A stretch of DNA of 24,132 nucleotides, taken from assembly GCA_021647145.1 (NCBI GenBank), contig JAKIVF010000047.1, positions 1-24,132 of the forward strand, read 5' to 3'. Both the position numbers and the translations under genes were made by a program. How positions within the stretch are numbered: position 1 is the first letter of the stretch; each line of letters opens with the position of its first letter. The notes under the pieces were generated by a model that saw only the letters and a program-made list of their open reading frames with translations, made no database searches and was not told the origin of the DNA. This DNA is from Methylococcaceae bacterium (GTDB taxonomy: Bacteria > Pseudomonadota > Gammaproteobacteria > Methylococcales > Methylomonadaceae). Shown here in pieces: positions 6,579-13,523 of this stretch.

Positions 6579-8678
6579 TTGAATTATAGAAACTTAAAGC
6601 TTGTTAGTACCAGTCTGTTGTTAAACTTATCCCCTCCAGTTTCCGCACTAAATCTAGAGGACGCAGATACAGAAATGCTGGCACCTATGATTATTGAAGG
6701 AGATATTCTTTCATCAGATATTGTTGGTGTTAAGCCCAGCATGGGGGGTGTTAATGATGCGGCTGCTTTACTACAAAGAGTTCCCGGCGCAAATGTAAAC
6801 TCAAATGGCCCTCTTTCTGGTATAGCCCAATATCGTGGATTATTTGGTGATAGAGTCAATGTTAATTCAGATGGGGCAACTTATAAATCAGCTTGTGCAA
6901 ATGCTATGGATGCTCCATTAAGTCATGTACCCACTTCCTTGACAGAAACTATGAGTATTAAACGTGGAGTGGCTTCTGTTAGTAGCGGTATTGAAACAAT
7001 GGGAGGAAGCATAATACAGAGGTCTCGTCGAGGAGAATTTGCCAGTGGAGAAGACATTGAGTTTACAGGCAAAACGACTAATGGAATCAACTCTGTAAAT
7101 AGTGGCTATTACACAAGTTTATTCGCCAATATTGCCAATAAAAATCATAAGTTTCGTCTTGGGGGCAGTCGTGAAGAAGGAGGAAATTACGATTGGGACG
7201 GAGGACTAAATGTAGATACCAGCCATGAAAGAAATGCTGGTGCGCTAGGATATGGTTATCGTACTGATGATGAAGATCATGAATTTGATTTAGGTTATAA
7301 CTTTAACGATACACATACGACCGGAACCCCTTCTTTACCAATGGATATTATTTATTCCAGAGGTGGTGTTTCTAATTTTAATTATAAAGGGATGCTGGCT
7401 GATAAGTATGAAGTTAATACTGAGTTTTCTTATCAAGATATTCAACATAGAATGGATAATTATACTTTACGTGGTGATATTTCTGCCCCTAAACGTCGTC
7501 AATCTAACAACACAGCCAGAGGGTTTGGCTATAAAGTCAGCCTGGATATTCCCTTAAATAATGGCAATTTATTGATTGGAACTGATGCGGATAATGTCGA
7601 GCATGATGCTCAAATAACTAACCCTTTTAATTCAGCTTTTAGTGTCAATAATTTTAATGATGTAGAAAGAGATCGGTATGGTTTTTTTGCAGAATGGAAT
7701 AGCGATGTAGCCCAGGATTGGGAACTAGAGCTAGGAACACGCCTTAACTGGATCAGGATGGATGCAAAAAATGTTGGTGGAACAGCTGGGCCCTTTGTTA
7801 CTGGTAAAGCAGGTGAAAAATTAGCAAATGACTTTAACGCCAAAAAACATGATAAAGAAGATCTGAATGTCGATGTAGTTGCAATATTAACCCATCATTT
7901 AAACTCAGATATGGATATTGAATTAGGCTTTGGTAGAAAAACACGCTCGCCGTCCTATCAAGAACGATATCTTTGGTTGCCGCTTAATTCAACAGGTGGT
8001 TTAGCAGATAACCGGAATTATATTGGTAATATAGAACTACAACCTGAAGTATCTTATCAAGCTGAATTAGGGCTTAGCTGGCAAATAGATTCATCATACA
8101 TAATGCCTAGAATTTTTTATCGCTATGTTGAAGGTTATATTCAGGGTACTCCTACTCAAAATGCAGCTGCGTTAGCCATTAACGATACTACATTGGAATA
8201 CACCAATGTTGACGCCTATTTATACGGTTTCGACTTAGAAGGAGGCTTTCGCTTTCTTGAAGACTGGAAAGTTGATGCAATGATGAGCTATGTGAGAGGT
8301 AGACGAGATGATGTAACCGATAATCTTTATCGTATTGCCCCCCTTAATGGTCGTATTGGTATTTTTTATGATACTGATAAATGGCTTGCAGGCACAGAAA
8401 TAATTGCATTTGATGATCAAAATGAAACCTCTAATTATAATAATGAAGTTGCTACACCTGGGTATTTTATCTGGAATTTGCGAGTCCAATATCGGCCTCA
8501 ACATGATACAGTGAAAGGACTGCAACTAGGCTTCGGGATAGAAAATGTGCTTGATGAGTCTTATCGAGTACATCTGAGCGGTTTAAATAGAAATCCAGCC
8601 AATGATGGAACCGCAGTTGGAGAACATTTACCGGGTGTTGGACGAAATTTTTATGCAACATTGAGTTATGATTGGTAG
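6579..8678 (+). CDS. TonB-dependent outer-membrane receptor, OprC/NosA-like (copper)
   Basis: A 699-residue receptor, close in length to Pseudomonas OprC. It should take up copper across the outer membrane using TonB energy. The start is TTG at 6579, 8 nt behind AAGGA. The signal peptide is short and ends near residue 24 (PVSA). A TonB-box-like stretch (APMIIEGD) comes next, then the plug (DAAALLQRVPGANV to GGSIIQRS) and a 22-strand-type barrel ending in an aromatic residue (YDW). C106-x3-M110 (CANAM) in the plug and H290-x-M292 (HRM) in the barrel reproduce the CxxxM and HxM motifs that bind copper in OprC, at nearly the same separation. This motif match, with the following MDAP, is why I prefer copper over siderophore or haem. 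A perfect FNR box lies upstream, which fits NosA-type receptors that supply copper for anaerobic respiration. A stem-loop follows the gene. Confidence 0.85.
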   Translation: MNYRNLKLVSTSLLLNLSPPVSALNLEDADTEMLAPMIIEGDILSSDIVGVKPSMGGVNDAAALLQRVPGANVNSNGPLSGIAQYRGLFGDRVNVNSDGATYKSACANAMDAPLSHVPTSLTETMSIKRGVASVSSGIETMGGSIIQRSRRGEFASGEDIEFTGKTTNGINSVNSGYYTSLFANIANKNHKFRLGGSREEGGNYDWDGGLNVDTSHERNAGALGYGYRTDDEDHEFDLGYNFNDTHTTGTPSLPMDIIYSRGGVSNFNYKGMLADKYEVNTEFSYQDIQHRMDNYTLRGDISAPKRRQSNNTARGFGYKVSLDIPLNNGNLLIGTDADNVEHDAQITNPFNSAFSVNNFNDVERDRYGFFAEWNSDVAQDWELELGTRLNWIRMDAKNVGGTAGPFVTGKAGEKLANDFNAKKHDKEDLNVDVVAILTHHLNSDMDIELGFGRKTRSPSYQERYLWLPLNSTGGLADNRNYIGNIELQPEVSYQAELGLSWQIDSSYIMPRIFYRYVEGYIQGTPTQNAAALAINDTTLEYTNVDAYLYGFDLEGGFRFLEDWKVDAMMSYVRGRRDDVTDNLYRIAPLNGRIGIFYDTDKWLAGTEIIAFDDQNETSNYNNEVATPGYFIWNLRVQYRPQHDTVKGLQLGFGIENVLDESYRVHLSGLNRNPANDGTAVGEHLPGVGRNFYATLSYDW

Positions 8679-8693
8679 CCTTACATTAATAAA

Positions 8694-8719
8694 CTTCGTA
8701 CATCCGTGTTTGTACGAAG
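8694..8719 (+). terminator. Stem-loop after the copper receptor gene
   Basis: CTTCGTAC at 8694-8701 pairs perfectly with GTACGAAG at 8712-8719 around a 10-nt loop, 16 nt after the stop codon. There is no clear T-run behind it, so it may be a weak terminator or an mRNA 3' stabiliser. Confidence 0.5.
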
Positions 8720-8865
8720 GTTATATCCACTGACGACCGACCATCACTATCATTTAGTTAAAAATCATTCACTATTCGAGCTCAGTGCTTTAATCTACTA
8801 TTTTCCTTTACCTATTGAGTGTGTCGGAGACCATGAAATAATTTGAATATTAAGAGGACTACCTT

Positions 8866-9276
8866 ATGAATAATTACGGCACATTAGATGCCTCATACAA
8901 AGCAGCTGGAGAAGAGGCTGGAATTAAAAAACTGGTTAATGAGTTTTATTATCAAATGGAAACCTTAAAAGAAGGGCAACATATTCGTGCTATGCATAAA
9001 GAAGATTTAGATATAATTAAAGATAAGTTATCATTATTTTTGATGGGTTGGTTAGGTGGACCTAGAGAATATGGACCAAAATATGGAGGTGTTTCAATAC
9101 CCATGTCGCATCAACACTTAATAATAGGTGAAGAAGAACGAGATGCCTGGCTTTTTTGCATGAATGAGGCATTAAAACACCAGGATTATAGCGATAATTT
9201 TAAACAATATTTGATCGAGCAGTTAGCAAGACCAGCTGAAAAAATCAGACAAGTCTCGCAAATGGCCCACTCATAA
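8866..9276 (+). CDS. Group II truncated haemoglobin (trHbO)
   Basis: This 136-residue protein is a 2-over-2 globin that should bind haem and O2, NO or related ligands in the cytoplasm. The group II signature is clear: GGPREY, a proximal-histidine region PMSHQHLIIG with H82 as the likely F8 histidine, then ERDAWLFCM with W95 at the G8 position. Y28 fits the B10 tyrosine. The position equivalent to the CD1 tyrosine of Mycobacterium trHbO appears to be H44 (RAMHKEDL), a change that could affect ligand binding; this comes from alignment by eye. AAGAGGA at 8852-8858 is 7 nt before the ATG. The persulfide reductase gene follows after 16 nt, so the two are almost certainly co-transcribed. That pairing suggests a role with reactive sulfur, NO or O2 rather than oxygen storage. 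Confidence 0.88.
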   Translation: MNNYGTLDASYKAAGEEAGIKKLVNEFYYQMETLKEGQHIRAMHKEDLDIIKDKLSLFLMGWLGGPREYGPKYGGVSIPMSHQHLIIGEEERDAWLFCMNEALKHQDYSDNFKQYLIEQLARPAEKIRQVSQMAHS

Positions 9277-9280
9277 ATAT

Positions 9281-9286
9281 AAGGAG
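9281..9286 (+). promoter_or_regulatory. Ribosome site fixing the reductase start
   Basis: AAGGAG touches the first in-frame TTG (9287) with no spacing but sits 6 nt before the next in-frame TTG (9293), which yields the canonical MKIVIIGG start of this family. Confidence 0.75.
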
Positions 9287-9292
9287 TTGGTT

Positions 9293-11023
9293 TTGAAAAT
9301 TGTAATAATTGGAGGAGTTGCGGCCGGTGCATCTACCGCCGCACGTGCAAGAAGGTTAAATGAAGATGCAGAGATTATAGTACTTGAAAAGGACAAATTC
9401 ATTTCATTTGCGAATTGTGGTTTGCCCTACCATATTGGCGGTGAGATTAAAAACAGAGACGCGTTGTTATTACAAACACCAAAAAGTCTCAAAGCAACCC
9501 TTAACATTGATGTGCGCACGGGACATGAAGTAACCAATATTGATAAACATTCGAAACAAATTACAGTTTATGACCAACAACAAGAAAAAACCTATGTAGA
9601 AAGTTATGACAAATTAGTCTTATCTCAGGGAGCTGATGCATTACGCCCTCCCATTCCTGGCATTAATCATCCAAAAATATTTGTACTTAGAAATATTCCC
9701 GATATGGATGCAATCATTCTACAAATTGACCAGGGTGCAGGTAAGGCTATTGTTATTGGAGGAGGTTTTATTGGCATAGAAGTTGCCGAAGCATTTCGGC
9801 ATCGAAATATGGACGTGGAATTAGTTGAATTACAAAACCAATTAATGCCACCACTTGATATCGAAATGGCTTGTGATTTGCGCTATCACATGGAAAGTAA
9901 GAACGTTCAATTACACTTGGGTTGTGCTGCCAAAGAGTTTATCGATGCGTCTGGAAAAGTTAATGTTATTTTAGATAATGGACAATCATTGCAAGCAGAT
10001 TTTGTTGTTCTAGCCATTGGTGTAAGACCTGCATCAAAATTAGCTATTGATGCAGAACTTGCCATTGGTGACAGAGGAGGAATAAAAGTGACAGGCAAAA
10101 TGCAAACTTCAGACCCTGATATTTATGCTGCTGGCGACATGGTCGAAGTTATTGATACAGTTACCGGAGAAACAACTCAAACACCTTTGGCAGGACCTGC
10201 AAACCGACAAGGAAGGATTGTAGCTGATAATATTTTTGGTCGTAGCAGTCACTATCAATCCACACAAGGAACCGCGGTAGTTAAAGTATTCGACATGACA
10301 GCTGGATCGACAGGCGCGTCAGAAAAAACCTTACGCCGTCTTAACCGCCCCTATCAGAAAGTCTACCTCCACCCTTCTGGTCATGCTGGATATTATCCAG
10401 GTACAGCCCCTATGCATATCAAACTTCTTTTTGAACCTAAAACAGGTATCGTATTGGGTGTACAAATAGTTGGATATGATGGTGTTGATAAACGTATCGA
10501 TGTGTTTGCAACCGTAATTCGAGCCAAAATGACAGTCTTTGATCTGGAACATTTAGAGCTCGCCTATGCTCCACCCTACGGCTCAGCAAAAGATCCTGCC
10601 AATATGGCTGGATTTATTGCATCAAACTTCCTTCGGGGCGATGTGAAGTTCTGGTACGCTGAAGATTTTCCAAATAAGATGACAAAGGGGATCTTGCTTG
10701 ATGTTCGCAGCCACAAAGAATTTGAAAAATGGAGTATATCTGGGGCAATTAATATACCATTGGGAAAGCTTCGTTCCAGTCTCAATGAGCTACAACAAGA
10801 CAAGCCAATCTATATCTATTGTCGAGTTGGTTTTCGTAGTTATTTAGCTTATCGTATTCTGTTGCAGAAAAGATTTAACAATATTTCAATATTAGCTGGT
10901 GGCTCTAAAACTTTTAATTGTTTTTACTGTAATGATTTAGCAACAGGCAAACCTGGCGTTCCTTTTGTTTCTCATGCTGAGGAAAAACTGGATAAAACAC
11001 CGAGTGTACTAAATAACATCTAA
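9293..11023 (+). CDS. NADH-dependent CoA-disulfide/persulfide reductase with rhodanese domain
   Basis: This 576-residue flavoenzyme should reduce CoA-disulfide or CoA-persulfides and polysulfide with NAD(P)H. The FAD motif IIGGVAAGAS is at residues 5-14, the single redox cysteine C42 in FANCGLPYHIGG matches Cys43 of CoA-disulfide reductases, the NAD(P) motif IVIGGGFIGIE follows, and ASGDM-like AAGDMVEV closes the FAD domain. A dimerisation domain comes next. Residues about 465-550 form a rhodanese domain with active-site C510 in YCRVGFRS. This is the layout of Npsr/CoADR-Rhd. Beyond it lies C543-x2-C546 (CFYC) in a tail I do not recognise as standard. The start is TTG at 9293. The globin gene lies 16 nt upstream. 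No terminator is evident behind the stop. Confidence 0.9.
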   Translation: MKIVIIGGVAAGASTAARARRLNEDAEIIVLEKDKFISFANCGLPYHIGGEIKNRDALLLQTPKSLKATLNIDVRTGHEVTNIDKHSKQITVYDQQQEKTYVESYDKLVLSQGADALRPPIPGINHPKIFVLRNIPDMDAIILQIDQGAGKAIVIGGGFIGIEVAEAFRHRNMDVELVELQNQLMPPLDIEMACDLRYHMESKNVQLHLGCAAKEFIDASGKVNVILDNGQSLQADFVVLAIGVRPASKLAIDAELAIGDRGGIKVTGKMQTSDPDIYAAGDMVEVIDTVTGETTQTPLAGPANRQGRIVADNIFGRSSHYQSTQGTAVVKVFDMTAGSTGASEKTLRRLNRPYQKVYLHPSGHAGYYPGTAPMHIKLLFEPKTGIVLGVQIVGYDGVDKRIDVFATVIRAKMTVFDLEHLELAYAPPYGSAKDPANMAGFIASNFLRGDVKFWYAEDFPNKMTKGILLDVRSHKEFEKWSISGAINIPLGKLRSSLNELQQDKPIYIYCRVGFRSYLAYRILLQKRFNNISILAGGSKTFNCFYCNDLATGKPGVPFVSHAEEKLDKTPSVLNNI

Positions 11024-11217
11024 GAACCTGCTCAAGGTCATTACGAACCATTACCAGTATAAGCGGATATAGCGCAGAAATTAGACTTAAGCTATAGATG
11101 GCTGTAGATAGGGTTATACAGGAGGAGCTATTGCCGAGTTTACATAGGAGTAAATGGGATTTCGAGAACCGCGCCTAAGCATAAATGGTAGCAGAGTAGT
11201 AGACATTAAACAGGGTT
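11024..11217. other. Intergenic region between convergent genes, possible relic element
   Basis: These 194 bp separate the reductase (plus) from the methyltransferase (minus). No terminator hairpin with a T-run is present. The segment is richer in GC than other gaps. Its ends carry an imperfect inverted repeat: AGAACCTG at 11024-11031 against CAGGGTTCT near 11211-11219. This could be the remains of a small mobile element, but there is no clear target duplication. Confidence 0.3.
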
Positions 11218-12126
11218 CTAAGCCTGAAAACACAATGCAGTCAACCCCTTACCCTCAGCTTCAACATAAATTTCTGGGGGATTAATTTCATTTATCAGCA
11301 TATATCGTGGTGCTAATTCAGCCATTTGTTGCATTAAAAAATCACGCCCTAATTCAGGTGAATTTAAGCATAATAATAAAGTGCTCTTAATTTCCATAAA
11401 CTCATCGAGTCGTCGTATTATCTTGGGATAGTCTCGAGCAATATCAACACTACCTTTTTGAAAAGTAGGTGGATCACAAATTAATAAATCAAATGGCCCT
11501 CGTTTTTTAAACCGACTAAACGACTTAAAAATATTTAGCTTTTCAAATTTCACTTGGTCAAGAGATTGCTGGTTTAAACGATGATTCTCTCGTCCGATAT
11601 TAAGAGAGGTACGACTCATATCCACATTCAATATAGATTTTGCCATTCCCGCTTGAGCCACAACAGAAAATCCGCAAGTATAGGCAAACAAATTAAGTAC
11701 CCTCTTACCTTTGCTATGTTTCTGTATCCACCTTCGACCATTTTGCATATCCAGAAATAAACCTGTATTACGTGTTTGGCCCAAATGAATATTAAATTTC
11801 AAATCATCTTGTTGAATAGATAAATTCTGAATAGTATCACCACGGATCAGTTCAAAAGATCCTGATAACTTATAACGATGTTGAAGCTGAATACTTTGGC
11901 AAAAGGGAAAATTTAATAATAGCCAATCGGCAAAATATTCAATTTCTATACGTGGCTCAGGTGAAAACAACGTAATTAAAATCACTGGTGGCAACCAGTC
12001 TATTGTAATATGCTCTAAATTTTTATAAGCATGCCCTCTACCATGAAATAAACGCTGGGCTTGAGATAAATCATTTATCGATTTAGGAAGTTGTATATAT
12101 TTAAGAAGTTGAGAGAATGCTGACAC
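11218..12126 (-). CDS. Class I SAM-dependent methyltransferase, COG1092-like
   Basis: A 302-residue methyltransferase of the RlmI/RlmK-related family (Methyltrans_SAM type), which usually methylates cytosine or guanine in 23S rRNA. Family marks are NTGLFLDMQNGRRW near residues 119-132, the SAM-binding motif VLNLFAYTCGFSV at about 143-155, the acidic motif ILNVDMS, and the catalytic-type DPPTF at 218-222. It is about 95 residues shorter than RlmI. The N-terminal part (1-115) does not look like the PUA domain of RlmI but may be a diverged RNA-binding domain. The last residues (KGLTALCFQA) look like a natural end. It stands alone, convergent with the reductase gene. The exact target base cannot be predicted. 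Confidence 0.75.
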   Translation of the reverse strand: MSAFSQLLKYIQLPKSINDLSQAQRLFHGRGHAYKNLEHITIDWLPPVILITLFSPEPRIEIEYFADWLLLNFPFCQSIQLQHRYKLSGSFELIRGDTIQNLSIQQDDLKFNIHLGQTRNTGLFLDMQNGRRWIQKHSKGKRVLNLFAYTCGFSVVAQAGMAKSILNVDMSRTSLNIGRENHRLNQQSLDQVKFEKLNIFKSFSRFKKRGPFDLLICDPPTFQKGSVDIARDYPKIIRRLDEFMEIKSTLLLCLNSPELGRDFLMQQMAELAPRYMLINEINPPEIYVEAEGKGLTALCFQA

Positions 12127-12753
12127 AATAATTCACTTGTTAATGAACCTAAAGAAGAAAATTTTTCATCTATACTACTATGGTCCATTTTGGCTAACCT
12201 TATAACAGCTCTAGTTCACGCTACACACCTCCCCAGAAATATCTGTATTATCCTTTTACTGTATTGGTTAGAGATCTTGAATTGACTCTATTTCATATTT
12301 TTCCAACTGGATTTCTCCCAAATGACAATGGGAATAAAAAAATGGCCTTTGTCTTTCATAAAAAGATGAAAGTCTTCTCCATTACAATTTTAAAACAATA
12401 CCCCGAAGCCATAAAAGCAGAGCAAATCAGCAAAAATACAAATATCACCTTTCTTCAAATTCTGCTAGTATTTATTCCCACCGACCTAGTCTTATTTCTC
12501 GATCTTGTCACCACTCCATCCAGTTGAGAGTATTCTCGCTGCATTCCTCAATCTAAAGCAAAATCATCCTTATGTTTTTCATCATTTTTGTGTGATTAGA
12601 AAATCAAAAACTCAGCCGCAAGAGACCGAGCATGACAAAGCAAAGGCTAATTTGGTTTGAAACCATAACCATTAGTTTTCAAACTTTCCGACAAAAGCGT
12701 CGATTATATATCATTATTTTAAATGAAATAATTAAGATATTCACAAATTATCC
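12127..12753. other. Gene-poor region between methyltransferase and PEP-CTERM gene
   Basis: About 630 bp with no supported gene. It contains a hairpin CTTTCAT-N6-ATGAAAG at 12353-12372 and a 13-bp palindrome TGGTTTGAAACCA at 12653-12665. An 87-codon plus-strand frame at 12264-12527 has no ribosome site and unconvincing composition. The promoter of the methyltransferase should lie just right of 12126, but no strong hexamers stand out. Confidence 0.5.
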
Positions 12754-13392
12754 TTATCTAATTTTTTTCCGACTAGCAAGGACAATTAGACCAGAAGAAA
12801 ATAATAAAATAGCACCTGGGACAGGTACTTCAGGTACTTCACCTATAATAAATGTTCCACCTTCCCCTCCAGGTGTACCATCTGTCATCAAAAATGTATT
12901 CCAATCACCTACCCAAGACGCACTTGTGGTTGAAGTAAAATTAGACATGATTAAACTTTCGGTAAAAGATATTGCTGGCCCATCATAAAAATGCCAACCC
13001 TCTTTTATAGAAAAAGTACCTCTATCTACAATTTGTGATCCCGGCGATATAGATGGTTCATTATACCACCAGCTTTGCCCTGCTAAACCTCGTTCTGTTC
13101 CTGTACCCCAGTTTTGACCTGCTAGGTCAATTGATATTGAATCCAATACTGTACTAACGTCAAACCCATTAATAAAACCTGCGCCTGAAGGATTAGGCTG
13201 GCAACCAAATTGATCCCTTTCTATACATATTGATGTTGCAGGATCATAAGTGAATTGTCCATTTCCTACAGATTGCCCAGCATTGTCTAAGAATAAAATT
13301 TGCAAACTTACTGGAGCAGCAAATAACAACATGCTCCAAGCCAGACTAAAAACAAGAAAACAAATCTTAAAAGAATTTTTTATTAATTTCAT
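12754..13392 (-). CDS. PEP-CTERM-like exported protein (exosortase substrate)
   Basis: A 212-residue secreted protein. The start is ATG at 13392, behind a strong AGGAGG/GGGAG site; the longer frame to 13431 lacks a site. A signal peptide fills residues 1-25 (cut near LLFA-AP). The body is rich in G, S, N and W with a C-x6-C pair (CIERDQFGC), and has no recognised enzyme domain. The C-terminus shows the three-part sorting signal: EVPEVPVPGA, a hydrophobic segment AILLFSSGLIVLA, and a basic end SRKKIR. This is a PEP-CTERM variant related to VPxPA forms, recognised by exosortases. The protein is therefore predicted to be cut and attached to, or released with, the EPS. No exosortase gene is in the window, but the nearby EPS operon is of the type linked to XrtA. 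Its function beyond sorting is unknown. Confidence 0.8.
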   Translation of the reverse strand: MKLIKNSFKICFLVFSLAWSMLLFAAPVSLQILFLDNAGQSVGNGQFTYDPATSICIERDQFGCQPNPSGAGFINGFDVSTVLDSISIDLAGQNWGTGTERGLAGQSWWYNEPSISPGSQIVDRGTFSIKEGWHFYDGPAISFTESLIMSNFTSTTSASWVGDWNTFLMTDGTPGGEGGTFIIGEVPEVPVPGAILLFSSGLIVLASRKKIR

Positions 13393-13397
13393 AATAG

Positions 13398-13408
13398 CTC
13401 CCCCTCCT
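13398..13408 (-). promoter_or_regulatory. Strong ribosome site of the PEP-CTERM gene
   Basis: On the minus strand AGGAGGGGGAG precedes the ATG at 13392 by 5 nt (last GGGAG) to 10 nt (AGGAGG). It decides for this start over an in-frame start at 13431, which has no such site. Confidence 0.8.
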
Positions 13409-13523
13409 AAATTCATGCGAGTCAAAATCATACCATAATCATCCTTAACAATTTGATTTTATTTAGCTATATAAGCTGAAACTTGAATTAATAGAAGCTC
13501 CATCTACCGAAAATTACTTTTAA

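Noticed and set aside
12264..12527. 87-codon plus-strand frame
   Set aside because: It opens with TTG, has no ribosome site, no recognisable domain, and lies in AT-rich sequence where such frames arise by chance.
12632..12988. 118-codon plus-strand frame overlapping the PEP-CTERM gene
   Set aside because: It is antisense to a gene with a signal peptide, ribosome site and sorting signal, so it is a reading-frame shadow.
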